Below, one piece after another: positions 1 to 9,985 of a stretch of 64,000 nt of DNA (the stretch's first letter is position 1; each line of letters starts with the position of its first letter). The stretch is taken from assembly GCF_001281485.1 (NCBI RefSeq), contig NZ_CP012669.1, forward strand, positions 372,001 through 436,000, read 5' to 3'. This stretch comes from Altererythrobacter epoxidivorans (GTDB lineage: Bacteria; Pseudomonadota; Alphaproteobacteria; Sphingomonadales; Sphingomonadaceae). Position numbers and translations under genes: made by a program. Below the pieces are notes generated by a model. It had not been told where the DNA came from, ran no database searches, and was given only the letters and a program-made list of their open reading frames with translations.

Positions 1-1
1 G

Positions 2-91
2 AACCTGGCTGCGGTGCACCGGTTCTGGACGGTGACGACGCTGGTTCTGGGCGTGATACTGACGACCGCGGGCATGATGCGCCTCGGCTGA
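2..91 (+). CDS. C-terminal end of a membrane protein (5' truncated)
   Basis: The window opens inside a gene. Reading from base 2 gives 29 residues and a TGA stop at 89-91. The tail starts NLAAVHRFW, then has a hydrophobic stretch (TTLVLGVILTTAGMM) that would make one membrane helix, and ends RLG. A terminator hairpin follows 20 bases later, which supports a true gene end. Too little is present to name a family. Confidence 0.5.
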   Translation, partial: NLAAVHRFWTVTTLVLGVILTTAGMMRLG

Positions 92-110
92 ACTTTGCCA
101 TGATAGATCG

Positions 111-155
111 AGCCCCGGGGCGCGGTACGAAACCGCATCCCGGGGCTCTTTCCTT
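111..155 (+). terminator. Rho-independent terminator
   Basis: A perfect 9-bp stem (AGCCCCGGG at 111-119 with CCCGGGGCT at 139-147) encloses a second stem (GCGGT/ACCGC) and is followed by a T-rich run (CTCTTTCCTT). It closes the gene ending at 91. Confidence 0.8.
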
Positions 156-202
156 GCGGCGGGAAGGTCGCATCGCCCGCTGCAAGGTGACTGGCGACAG
201 GG

Positions 203-790
203 TCAGTCGCGCGGCTTTACATCGTCGGCAGTGGCAACGGTGGTGCCCTTCTCGCGGCGGAATTCGGGCAGTTTCGGCGTCGTGCCGGCCTGCGGGACGA
301 TGGGTGCCTGAACCTCGCCGGCGGTAGCGACACGGGTGCCGTTCTGTTTCAGCTTGGCGCGTTGCGGACGCTGGGTGTCGGGCGCCTGCACTTCGCTGGC
401 GGTTTCGACCGTGGTCCCGTTCTGCGTCATCTTGCTGCGCTGCTGGTAGGGGCCCTGAACGCTGGTGTAGGCCTGGACGGCAGGCAGAAGCAGCGCTTCT
501 TCATCGTCCTGCGGGGCCTGCACATCATCGGCAGTCGGCACAGTGGTGCCTTTTTCCCGGTTGAATTCGGGCAGCTTGGGTTCGGTCCCGGCCTGCGGTG
601 CACCGCTTTCCTCGCCAGCGACATCGGCCAGCGCCTTGTCAGCGGCGCGGTTCACTTCGCGCTTCACCACCTTCTTGAGAAAGCTGAGCGCACCGGCCTG
701 TGCCGGAACTGCAGTCAGGGCAACCGACGAAATCGTAAGCCCCATGGCGATCGCACCGAGAGCGGTGCGGGCATTCTTGATCTTCAACAT
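203..790 (-). CDS. Exported repeat protein of unknown function
   Basis: A 195-residue protein. The start at 790 is chosen for the GGAG Shine-Dalgarno sequence just upstream and because it opens directly into a signal peptide ending near PAQA. The mature part contains four copies of a degenerate motif of form GTxVxTAxxVQAP, two of them inside a longer unit (QAGTxPKLPEFxREKGTTV) repeated at both ends of the mature chain. Composition is rich in Gln, Ala, Pro and Thr with no predicted helix-rich domain, suggesting an extended periplasmic or surface protein. It is divergent from a TetR regulator, and the shared intergenic region carries three phased TCTAGA sites, so regulation by that repressor is likely. 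I recognise no family and assign no function. Confidence 0.75.
   Translation of the reverse strand: MLKIKNARTALGAIAMGLTISSVALTAVPAQAGALSFLKKVVKREVNRAADKALADVAGEESGAPQAGTEPKLPEFNREKGTTVPTADDVQAPQDDEEALLLPAVQAYTSVQGPYQQRSKMTQNGTTVETASEVQAPDTQRPQRAKLKQNGTRVATAGEVQAPIVPQAGTTPKLPEFRREKGTTVATADDVKPRD
221..598. repeat. Internal direct repeat in the exported repeat protein gene
   Basis: Bases about 221-293 and 524-598 are diverged copies of the same roughly 75-base unit (both contain GAATTCGGGCAG and end in CCGGCCTG). They encode the PKLPEFxREKGTTV repeat. The divergence is mostly at third positions, so this is an old duplication kept at protein level. Confidence 0.6.
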
Positions 791-877
791 AAGTCTCTCC
801 TCACTTTCGAAAAACATGCGCCCCACCGCGATCTGTGCCGCGGACGAATCACCCTCTAGCCAAAAATAGAGCAGCAG

Positions 878-909
878 TCTAGAGCATCAATCTAGAAATT
901 AAATCTAGA
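878..909. promoter_or_regulatory. Three TCTAGA sites at 13-bp spacing, probable TetR operator
   Basis: TCTAGA occurs at 878-883, 891-896 and 904-909, exactly 13 bp centre to centre, in the 136-base gap between the divergent repeat-protein and TetR genes. Adjacent sites form two overlapping quasi-palindromes with 7-bp spacers. TetR dimers bind palindromes in their own promoters, so this is the obvious operator candidate for the regulator starting at 927. Confidence 0.6.
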
Positions 910-926
910 GTGACAGGACGGTTCGA

Positions 927-1565
927 TTGCGTCAGATGCGACCCATGGTTCAGGCACGAAGCAGGACGACACGCGACAGGGTGCTGGAAGCCGCCACCGA
1001 TCTGGTGATCGAGGCGGGGCACCAGAACGTGTCGATGAAGGACCTGGTCGAGCGGTCGGGCGTGTCGAACGGCAGCATCTTCCACCATTTCGGGTCGAAA
1101 GACGGAGTAGTGGAGGCGATCTTCGTTCGAGAGCGTAAGGATTACCTCGGCCATGTTGGCGCGAGCATCCTGGCGCATGATGGCGATCCCTGCGACGCGA
1201 TGGGAGAAGGGGCGAAGGCTGCGATCGACCACCAGGCGCGCGATCCGCAGCGCCATTTCCGCCTCATCAGCCAATTCTCGCATTCCGAATGGCTGTCACG
1301 GAACAGCGGACTATGGGCCGAACTTGCCGTCGAGATCGAAAAGCCGGTCATGGTCTGGGCAATGCCGCACCTCGCCGAAGGACGGCTGCCCATGCTCCCG
1401 CCCGCGACAATCCAGTCGCTGATGCTCGGTCCCGCCGAACTCGTTTGCCATCAATGGCGGGCAGGGAGGATCGGCGGCAAGCTGGAGGATCAGGGGCCGA
1501 TCGTCCGAGACTTCGTGTCGGGAGGTTTGAAGACCCTCCGCGATCTCCAGGCTACGGCGAATTAG
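927..1565 (+). CDS. TetR family transcriptional regulator
   Basis: A 212-residue protein with an N-terminal TetR helix-turn-helix (about residues 12-60: RDRVLEAATDLVIEAG, then GVSNGSIFHHFGSKDG as recognition helix region). The C-terminal ligand domain is variable as usual. A second ATG at 945 is an alternative start; neither has a strong Shine-Dalgarno sequence. It lies divergent from the exported repeat protein and 130 bases ahead of a Baeyer-Villiger-type monooxygenase on the same strand, so it may control either or both. Ligand unknown. Confidence 0.9.
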   Translation: MRQMRPMVQARSRTTRDRVLEAATDLVIEAGHQNVSMKDLVERSGVSNGSIFHHFGSKDGVVEAIFVRERKDYLGHVGASILAHDGDPCDAMGEGAKAAIDHQARDPQRHFRLISQFSHSEWLSRNSGLWAELAVEIEKPVMVWAMPHLAEGRLPMLPPATIQSLMLGPAELVCHQWRAGRIGGKLEDQGPIVRDFVSGGLKTLRDLQATAN

Positions 1566-1695
1566 CGGCTAACTTCCATTCTCCCCCGTTTTCCCTGACA
1601 GGGTATGTCGTGACGCCCTGACGATCCCTCTTGCCCGATACGCGATTTGAGCGCATTATCGAATCAAATTGAAAATAAGGTATGGAGAGGGATTG

Positions 1696-3495
1696 ATGGG
1701 AGAGCATGCCGCTCAGGTTGTCGACAAACAGGCGCTCCGCGCGAAATATGCGGAAGAGCGTGACAAGAGGCTGCGTGCCGACGGGTCGGCGCAATATCGC
1801 CGGCTGGAAACGGAGTTTTCCGATCTCGCTACCGATCCCTATACCCCACGGGTCGAACGCGAGCCGGTCACCGATCACGTAACCTTCGCCTTCATCGGCG
1901 GCGGATTTGCAGGGCTGGTCGTGGGCGCGCGGCTGAAGGACGCAGGCATCGACGATGTCCGCATCCTCGAAAAAGGCGGCGACTTCGGCGGCACCTGGTA
2001 CTGGAACCGCTACCCCGGCGCGCAGTGCGACACCGCCAGCATGATCTACATGCCGCTGCTCGAGGAAACCGGGCACATGCCGACCGAAAAGTACGCCCAT
2101 GCGCCGGAAATCCGCGAGCATTGTTCGCGCATCGGCAAGCAGTACGGCCTTTACGACAACGCGCTGTTCCACACGCAGGTGAGCGACCTTGAATGGGACG
2201 ACGCGCGCAAGGTCTGGATCGTGCGGACCGACCGCGGCGACGAATTCACCGCCAAATATGTCGGCATGGGCACAGGGCCGCTGCATGTCGCGAAGCTGCC
2301 CGGGCTGCCGGGTATCGAGAATTTCAAGGGCAAGGCGTTTCACACCAGCCGCTGGGATTATGCCTATACCGGCGGCAATCCCGAAGGCGCGCCTTTAAGC
2401 AAGCTGGCGGACAAGCGGGTCGCAATCATCGGTACCGGCGCGACGGCCGTTCAGTGCGTCCCGCATCTGGCCCGCGATGCAAAGGAATTGCTGGTGTTCC
2501 AGCGCACCCCGTCATCGGTCGATGTGCGCAATAACAAGCCGCTCGAACGCGAATGGTTTGATGGCGTGGCCGAACCGGGCTGGCAGAAGAAATGGCAGGA
2601 AAACTTCGTCGGCAATCTTGCAGGCGGATTTGCCGCAGAGGACCTGGTCCAGGACGGCTGGACCGACCTTGGCCACCGTATCCGCAAGGAAATCATGAAC
2701 CTGCCGCCCGAAGAACGGACTCCGGCCAATGTCATGGCAGCTTACGAGGATGCCGATAACCAGAAGATGTCGGAAATCCGCGCGCGCGCTGAGGCCATCG
2801 TCGGCGGCGAAGCGGGCAAGAAACTGCAGGCATGGTATCGCCAGCTGTGCAAGCGCCCGTGCTTCCACGACGAATACCTGCAGGCGTACAACGAGCCCGG
2901 CTGCCGCCTGGTCGATACCGACGGCAAGGGCGTGGAGCGGATCACCGAAAAAGGCGTGGTCGCCAACGGCGTCGAATACGAGGTCGACTGCATCATCTAC
3001 GCCTCGGGCTTCGAAGTGGGGACAGAATATGCCTCGCGCGCGGGTTTCCAGGTCACCGGACGGGACGGAGAAACCCTGTCCCAGCACTGGGACGGCGGGA
3101 TGAAGACGCTGCACGGGTTGCACATGCACGGCTTCCCCAACGCCTTCATGGTCCAGCCGACACAGGCGGCGAACATGATTGCCAACGTACCGCACAATAT
3201 CGTCGATCATGCCGATACGATCGCGGCGGTCGTTTCCGAGGCTGAGCGCCGCGGCGCACAGACGGTGGAAGCGAGCGCAGAGGCGGAGAAGGCGTGGGTG
3301 GACCTGCTGCTGACCGGCCTTGGCGCCCGACTGGGCGATACCGGGTGCACGCCCGGATATTACAACAACGAGGGCGAAGGCTTCGGCGAGGCTGCGAAAT
3401 ACTCGGTCGGCCATCCGGCAGGCGCAATGGGTTACTTCAACCACATCGACGCATGGCGAAAATCGGGCGAGTATAAGGGGCTCGAGTTCGCCTAG
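1696..3495 (+). CDS. Flavin-containing Baeyer-Villiger-type monooxygenase
   Basis: A 599-residue class B flavoprotein monooxygenase. The start at 1696 follows GGAGAGG with good spacing. The FAD Rossmann motif GGGFAG lies at about residues 68-73, followed by GGTWYWNRYPGAQCD, characteristic of cyclohexanone-type monooxygenases. The fingerprint FKGKAFHTSRWDY (about 210-222) fits the FxGxxxHTxxW pattern, and a second dinucleotide fold (IIGTGATAVQ) follows for NADPH. The N-terminal extension of about 60 residues is typical of the larger BVMOs. These enzymes insert oxygen next to a ketone using NADPH and O2; the substrate cannot be read from sequence, though cyclic or long-chain ketones are usual in sphingomonads. 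Confidence 0.9.
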   Translation: MGEHAAQVVDKQALRAKYAEERDKRLRADGSAQYRRLETEFSDLATDPYTPRVEREPVTDHVTFAFIGGGFAGLVVGARLKDAGIDDVRILEKGGDFGGTWYWNRYPGAQCDTASMIYMPLLEETGHMPTEKYAHAPEIREHCSRIGKQYGLYDNALFHTQVSDLEWDDARKVWIVRTDRGDEFTAKYVGMGTGPLHVAKLPGLPGIENFKGKAFHTSRWDYAYTGGNPEGAPLSKLADKRVAIIGTGATAVQCVPHLARDAKELLVFQRTPSSVDVRNNKPLEREWFDGVAEPGWQKKWQENFVGNLAGGFAAEDLVQDGWTDLGHRIRKEIMNLPPEERTPANVMAAYEDADNQKMSEIRARAEAIVGGEAGKKLQAWYRQLCKRPCFHDEYLQAYNEPGCRLVDTDGKGVERITEKGVVANGVEYEVDCIIYASGFEVGTEYASRAGFQVTGRDGETLSQHWDGGMKTLHGLHMHGFPNAFMVQPTQAANMIANVPHNIVDHADTIAAVVSEAERRGAQTVEASAEAEKAWVDLLLTGLGARLGDTGCTPGYYNNEGEGFGEAAKYSVGHPAGAMGYFNHIDAWRKSGEYKGLEFA

Positions 3496-3510
3496 GGCGC
3501 ACGCGCTCCT

Positions 3511-4176
3511 TCAGGAAAGGGGCGGGTCCAGTTCTCTCAGGACGGTCGGCGTGCGCTCGACGACTGCGCGTGCCGCGTTCCAGTTTCCGTGCAACCAGTC
3601 CTGCCGGGCGCGTTCGTCGTCTGGCAGGCTCACCGGCTCGACCTTGCAGCCTGCGGCTCGCGGCGCTCCCGTGGCTTGCCGGGTGAGCAGGGCAAAGGCG
3701 GGCACTTCCTCGTCCTTCCACACCGCTGCCATGGCGAAGACTTGCTGGCCTTCGGGCGCGAACCAGTGTCTCAGCCGACGCCCCTCGTAATCGGTGCCGT
3801 CCCCCCACGCCATGAAGGCGGTCGCAGGAACAAGGCAGCGGAATTCGCTGTTCCTGAGGTTCCCGATCCAGAAAGGGCTGTCCACGTTTCGAACGGTCGA
3901 GATCCGCCGCGTCGGGTCGTCCGAATTGGGCGGGGGCAAAACGCCCCACAGCCGCGGGGTTATTCTCGGCTGCAGCCTGCCGCCCGATGGTCGCGGTCCG
4001 GCGATGAACTCGCGCCCTGCCGTGATGACAGGCGCGAAACTGAGCGGCGCGACATAGCCGCCGCACCACGGATCCTCGCCCTGCCGCGCACCGAAGCGCC
4101 GGGCAACATCTGCGGCGCTGCAATCGAGGCGAAAGAGCTGTGTCACGCTGGCGGCCCTAGACGTTAGGCTCGGCAC
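3511..4176 (-). CDS. Degenerate SRAP (SOS response-associated peptidase) family protein
   Basis: A 221-residue protein with the recognisable core of the SRAP/HMCES/YedK fold: the (Y/F)xLxxSxxxVARRFGA region near the N-terminus, a RCLVPATAFMAWG strand (canonical RCLIPADGFYEW) and FAMAAVWKD (canonical FAFAGLWE). Canonical members start Met-Cys and use Cys2 for the abasic-site crosslink, with a Glu in the GFYEW motif and a downstream His. Here the position of Cys2 is Thr after a roughly ten-residue extension, the Glu is replaced in AFMAWG, and no HxRMP histidine is seen. It therefore probably cannot form the abasic-site crosslink. It is convergent with the monooxygenase, with 15 bases between stops. 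Confidence 0.75.
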   Translation of the reverse strand: MPSLTSRAASVTQLFRLDCSAADVARRFGARQGEDPWCGGYVAPLSFAPVITAGREFIAGPRPSGGRLQPRITPRLWGVLPPPNSDDPTRRISTVRNVDSPFWIGNLRNSEFRCLVPATAFMAWGDGTDYEGRRLRHWFAPEGQQVFAMAAVWKDEEVPAFALLTRQATGAPRAAGCKVEPVSLPDDERARQDWLHGNWNAARAVVERTPTVLRELDPPLS

Positions 4177-4189
4177 GGTCTATCTCCTG

Positions 4190-6241
<2,052 letters not shown>

Positions 6242-6379
6242 GCCCACAAAACCGGCCTACAAAACAAGTCCGCAAAAAAAAGGGCGAGATAGCAGACGGG
6301 CAAACCAGGCGGGTGCGCATTGCGGCGGGGGCGGTCAGGCTCCCGCCTGCGACAAGCATGCAAAAGGGGAGATTTGCTC

Positions 6380-7336
6380 ATGCCGACAACCGCACGCCTC
6401 ATCCGTCCTGCCACGCGCGAAGTGCGCAATCGCGCCTTCGACAGCCGTTTCTGGGACGATTTTCCGGTCCGCTCCGACGATATCGTCATTTCGACCTATC
6501 CGAAATGCGGGACCACCTGGACCCAGCGCATCGTGGGAATGCTGGTGTTCGGTAGCGCCGAGCCTTTCGCGGTGCAGGATTCCTCGCCCTGGCCCGACTT
6601 CCGCATGCCGCCGCCCGGCGCAATGCTGGGCCTCGCCGAAAGCCAGACCCACCGCAGGTTCCTGAAGTCCCACCTGCCGTTCGATGCCCTGCCCTTTTAC
6701 GAAGGGGTCAAATATATCCACGTCGCACGCGACGGGCGCGATGCAGCGATGAGTTTTTTCAATCACAAGTCCCATTACACCGCGGAATCGATCGCCCGCT
6801 TTGCCGAACTGAGCAACGAGGATCCCAAGTTCGGCGACGGCGACAGCTATGAATTCTCGCCGCAGGATCCGGTCGCGCATTTCACCCAGTGGGTCGACGG
6901 GCCGGAAGATCACCAGGGCGATCCCGGCGCTGGCTATTTCGAAATGGAGAAAAGCTTCTGGGAGGCCCGGGACGAGCCCAATGTCCTGCTGGTGCATTTC
7001 AACGACCTCAAGGCCGACCGCGAGGGAGAGATGCGCCGCATCGCCGACTTCCTCGATATCGATATTTCCGAAGCGCTGTGGCCCGAACTGGTCGAGGCGG
7101 CAGGTTTCGACGCGATGAAGAAAACATCCTCCGCATTGATGCCGACAGCAGACAATGTCTGGAAAGGCGGCGGCAACACCTTCATCAACAAGGGCACGAA
7201 CAAGCGCTGGGAAGGGGTATTCCGCAAGGAAGACCTCGCCCGTTATGACGCAAAGGTGGCGGCCGAGTTCAGCCCCTCGCTCGCCGCGTGGTGCGAGCAT
7301 GGACGGCTGAAGGCGGAAGCGCTGGCGGCGAATTGA
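6380..7336 (+). CDS. PAPS-dependent sulfotransferase
   Basis: A 318-residue cytosolic-type sulfotransferase. The 5'-phosphosulfate loop TYPKCGTTW is at about residues 38-46, the 3'-phosphate site VARDGRDAAMSFF near 116-128, and the C-terminal PAPS-binding segment FINKGTNKRWEGVF is a variant of the RKGxxGDWK motif. It would transfer sulfate from PAPS to a small acceptor; the acceptor is unknown. The start at 6380 is chosen for AGGGGAG upstream. Its stop overlaps the next start by one base, so the two are co-translated. Confidence 0.9.
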   Translation: MPTTARLIRPATREVRNRAFDSRFWDDFPVRSDDIVISTYPKCGTTWTQRIVGMLVFGSAEPFAVQDSSPWPDFRMPPPGAMLGLAESQTHRRFLKSHLPFDALPFYEGVKYIHVARDGRDAAMSFFNHKSHYTAESIARFAELSNEDPKFGDGDSYEFSPQDPVAHFTQWVDGPEDHQGDPGAGYFEMEKSFWEARDEPNVLLVHFNDLKADREGEMRRIADFLDIDISEALWPELVEAAGFDAMKKTSSALMPTADNVWKGGGNTFINKGTNKRWEGVFRKEDLARYDAKVAAEFSPSLAAWCEHGRLKAEALAAN

Positions 7337-7833
7337 TGTCGAAACTTCGCAAGGCCTTCTTCGCCGCGCTGGCGCTGGCTGGTGCCCCCGCTGCGGCGCA
7401 GGGGGCCGCCGGTCCGCAACCCGAACCTCCGGCCTATACCGATCCGCTGCCGACCGAGCCGAAGGAAATCGTCGCGGCATATCTGCGCGATCACACGGCA
7501 TGGAACGATTTCGCCAGCCGTTACTACGAAGCGACCAGGGACTTTGACGCGCCAGAGAAAGCCTATCGCCGCCTGATCGACCTTTATTGCGGGCCGGAGA
7601 AGGACCACCAGGGGATTACCTTCAGCAGCGACCCGGGTTACGATCCCGAACGCTCCGAAATACTGGAGGAGCGCGCGGACGGTGGCCGCCGCATGGTCAG
7701 GATGCTCCACACCAACGATAACGATTTCGAGGCCCTTCACGAATTCGTCTTCGTAAAGAGGGACGGGCGCTGGTGGCTCGACGAGCTCTATTATTACGAC
7801 GACTATGGCGACGAATGGCTGCCGAGTTTGTGA
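7336..7833 (+). CDS. Small exported protein of unknown function
   Basis: A 165-residue protein with a clear signal peptide (MSKLRKAFFAALALAGAPAAAQ, probably cut after AAA or AQG). The mature part has a charged middle and an aromatic, acidic C-terminus (RWWLDELYYYDDYGDEW) resembling the last strands of an NTF2-like fold, but I cannot confirm that family. The start overlaps the sulfotransferase stop (TGATG), indicating translational coupling. Confidence 0.75.
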   Translation: MSKLRKAFFAALALAGAPAAAQGAAGPQPEPPAYTDPLPTEPKEIVAAYLRDHTAWNDFASRYYEATRDFDAPEKAYRRLIDLYCGPEKDHQGITFSSDPGYDPERSEILEERADGGRRMVRMLHTNDNDFEALHEFVFVKRDGRWWLDELYYYDDYGDEWLPSL

Positions 7834-7900
7834 GGGCTATTGAGAAATGAGACCTATTCAAGACCACATATAGGACCGCGTTCTCGATCGATCCTCGCAG

Positions 7901-7960
7901 TTAATCTGCCGGAACCAGCTCCTCTGCCAATGCCCCGAGTTCGCTTGGAGCGGTGCTTTG
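7901..7960 (-). pseudogene. Possible remnant of a gene 3' end (copy 1)
   Basis: On the minus strand this stretch ends in a reading ...STAPSELGALAEELVPAD and a TAA stop. It resembles the tail at 8531-8716 (...HTTLREFRGLVEELVPAG, TAG stop). The upstream part has no recognisable coding continuation. It looks like a decayed fragment rather than a gene. The parent family is not recognised. Confidence 0.35.
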
Positions 7961-8023
7961 CACTTGCGCAGGTCGAGCGTGCTGTGCAGTCTCATGCCCG
8001 TATCTAACAGGGAGAGAACGCAC

Positions 8024-8512
8024 ATGATCCGCCGAGCTTTAGTAGCAGCCGCCGCCATCCCCGTCTTCGCCGCCATGACCGTGTCGGCACAGGCGGGCGA
8101 ACCCAAGCAGACGTTGATGCCGGAGGATGCAGAGGCGCGCGCCTTCCAGGAACAGGTCGGCTATTCCGATGCCGTGATCCACGGCGACACGATCTGGCTG
8201 TCGGGCGTCGTGGCTGTCCCGCAAGAGGGGGACGAGGGGATGAAGCCATCCTTCCACCGCGTGTTCGGGCAGCTCGGGCGCACGCTGGAGCGGCTCGGCG
8301 CGGACTGGGACGACGTGCTGGAGGTGCAGACCTTCCACACCGACATGGCCGCGCAGATCTACGAATTCGCGGACGTGAAGAACGAATACATCAAGGCGCC
8401 ATTCCCGGCATGGACCGCCATCGGGGTGAGTGCGCTTTACGAGCCGGAGGGGCTGGTCGAGGTCAAGCTGATCGTGCGGAAGCCCGAAGGGGAGTCGAAT
8501 AGAGGCAACTAG
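8024..8512 (+). CDS. Exported RidA family protein
   Basis: A 162-residue RidA/YjgF-fold protein with a signal peptide of about 24 residues (cleavage after SAQA). The RidA core follows: YSDAVIHGDTIWLSGVV, the helix with LGADWDDVLEVQTFHTD, and a C-terminal FPAWTAIGVSALYEPEGLVEVKLIV strand pair. RidA proteins form trimers and hydrolyse reactive enamines or imines; the Rid subfamilies differ, and an exported version is more likely to act on periplasmic substrates or be non-enzymatic. The start at 8024 follows GGGAGAG. The gene is bracketed by two similar minus-strand remnants. Confidence 0.88.
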   Translation: MIRRALVAAAAIPVFAAMTVSAQAGEPKQTLMPEDAEARAFQEQVGYSDAVIHGDTIWLSGVVAVPQEGDEGMKPSFHRVFGQLGRTLERLGADWDDVLEVQTFHTDMAAQIYEFADVKNEYIKAPFPAWTAIGVSALYEPEGLVEVKLIVRKPEGESNRGN

Positions 8513-8530
8513 CAATGTTGCCACAGCGAT

Positions 8531-8716
8531 CTAACCCGCCGGAACAAGCTCCTCCACCAGCCCCCTGAATTCCCTCAGCGTGGTGTGGCCAGCGACGATC
8601 TCGCGATAGCCGATGCGACCTCCACCCCATGCGCCGAAGCGAAGCGGATTTGCGTCGATTTCGCGCCGATTTTGCTGGAAATCCGGCTGCCAGAACCCAT
8701 CTCGGTAAGTGAGAAC
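8531..8716 (-). pseudogene. Possible remnant of a gene 3' end (copy 2)
   Basis: A minus-strand open frame reads LTYRDGFWQPDFQQ... through RFGAWGGGRIGYREIV to LREFRGLVEELVPAG and TAG. There is no start codon in this frame before it runs antisense through the hpf gene. The last 18 residues match the remnant at 7901-7960. Probably the 3' part of a lost gene. Family not recognised. Confidence 0.4.
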
Positions 8717-8738
8717 AACAACCGAGAGGAGATCGCAT

Positions 8739-9086
8739 ATGCAGGTCCAGTTCAATTCCGACAGCAGCGTCATGGGCACCGAAAACGTGGCCGACCGTAT
8801 CGAGGCTGCGGTGCGCGACAAGCTATCCCGTTTCGAGGAACGCCTCACCCGGATCGAGATCCATGTGCGCGACGAGAACGGACCCAAGCATGGCGGCGAT
8901 GACAAGGCCTGCACGATCGAGGCACGCCCCCGCGGCGGCCGTGCGATCGGCGTGACGGAACACGCGGCCAAGGTCGACGATGCGGCGCGCAAGGCGGCGA
9001 ACACGCTGGCCCAGCGCCTGACGCGTCATTTCGGCAAGAGCGAACGCCACGGGCACGATCCGCGACCCGACAAGGTCATGTCGTAA
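8739..9086 (+). CDS. Short hibernation-promoting factor / RaiA family protein
   Basis: A 115-residue member of the HPF/RaiA (sigma-54 modulation) family, which binds the decoding centre of idle 30S subunits. It keeps the family beta-alpha-beta-beta-beta-alpha pattern: MQVQFNSDSSV, DRIEAAVRDKLSRFEERLTRIEIHVRDENG, a CTIEARPRGGRAIGV strand and a C-terminal amphipathic helix. It lacks the long C-terminal dimerisation domain and so is a short form. The start at 8739 follows GAGGAGA. A separate long HPF probably exists elsewhere in the genome. Confidence 0.85.
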   Translation: MQVQFNSDSSVMGTENVADRIEAAVRDKLSRFEERLTRIEIHVRDENGPKHGGDDKACTIEARPRGGRAIGVTEHAAKVDDAARKAANTLAQRLTRHFGKSERHGHDPRPDKVMS

Positions 9087-9110
9087 GCGGAAGCCCTAGG
9101 GCAGAATGCC

Positions 9111-9680
9111 TCAGCTGTCCGGCTGCTGCGTCAGCCGGACCAGCCCCCAGTCATAACCGAGTTCCCTGACCCTGCTTTCAAGCAGGGCACGCGTTGCCGC
9201 ATCGGGCTGCGCCTCGCGGGTCAGCATCCACAGATACCGGCCGCTCGGCTCGCCCACGATCGACCAGTCATACAGCCCGTCGGCGCCCGTGGGCCCGTGG
9301 TCCAGTACCCAGTAATCGCCATAGAACGGCCCGAAAAAGCTGACCTTCAGCTTTGCACCCTGGCTATCCTCGACGATCTTCGCCTTGCCGGTGGACTGGC
9401 GAAATTCGCCGTCCAGCGACCCTTGGTAGCATGAATTGACCACCTTGATCCGGTCGTCGTCGCGCAGCGAATATTCCGCCGTCACGCCCTCGCATCCCTT
9501 CTGGAAGGATGCTTCGTAGCGGCCGTATTCGTACCATTTGCCGAGGTAGGCAGGCAGTTCGACCGGCTTGGCCGGTTGCGGCACGCTGGCATTGCCGACG
9601 GGACCGGGCGTGCCGACACATGCGGCAAGGCCGAGGGTGAGGGGGAGGGCGATTGCGGCGATCAGGAGCTTGCGTTTCAT
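9111..9680 (-). CDS. blc: Outer-membrane lipocalin (Blc type)
   Basis: A 189-residue bacterial lipocalin. The lipobox LAAC gives the lipidated Cys21. The lipocalin signature GKWYEYGRYEASFQKGC and the conserved YLWMLTR strand near the C-terminus fit Blc, which binds lysophospholipids or fatty acids at the outer membrane. The start at 9680 opens directly into the signal peptide; longer in-frame starts up to 9773 would bury it. It ends 24 bases from hpf, convergent. Confidence 0.9.
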   Translation of the reverse strand: MKRKLLIAAIALPLTLGLAACVGTPGPVGNASVPQPAKPVELPAYLGKWYEYGRYEASFQKGCEGVTAEYSLRDDDRIKVVNSCYQGSLDGEFRQSTGKAKIVEDSQGAKLKVSFFGPFYGDYWVLDHGPTGADGLYDWSIVGEPSGRYLWMLTREAQPDAATRALLESRVRELGYDWGLVRLTQQPDS

Positions 9681-9985
9681 GCCATCGACAACTCGTGTGG
9701 GCGGCGACGGGTTCCGGCACCCCATGCGCACTGACCCGCGTGCGAGGAAGGCGGGATTAGGTGAATGACACAAGGCGTGCTAGAAGGTCCGCGATGACGT
9801 CGAAATTTGCGACGGACTTCGGCTTTTGACGACGCCGCTTGCCTTTCTGGCCCCGGCGAAAACCAGACGACGACTTCCTTTCTTCGGACGATGCGCATTC
9901 GCTTTGTCGCCATGGGGCGGCAGTGCACTACCGGCGCACAGGTCGTGCGGCGGATAACGACATGTTCTTTGAAAGGGACACACAT
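9681..9985 (+). other. 305-base intergenic region with probable csp leader
   Basis: Between the divergent lipocalin and cold-shock genes. No gene is supported in it. Cold-shock genes commonly have long structured 5' leaders that control translation with temperature, and the right-hand 150-200 bases probably serve that role. I see no single decisive motif. Confidence 0.4.

Noticed and set aside
1644..1669. Inverted repeat ATTTGA...TCAAAT before the monooxygenase
   Set aside because: The stems are short, A/T-only and imperfectly spaced; could be chance.
7858..8106. An 82-codon minus-strand frame across the ridA promoter
   Set aside because: It overlaps the RidA signal peptide region and has no family features; only the short remnant tail is retained as a weak call.
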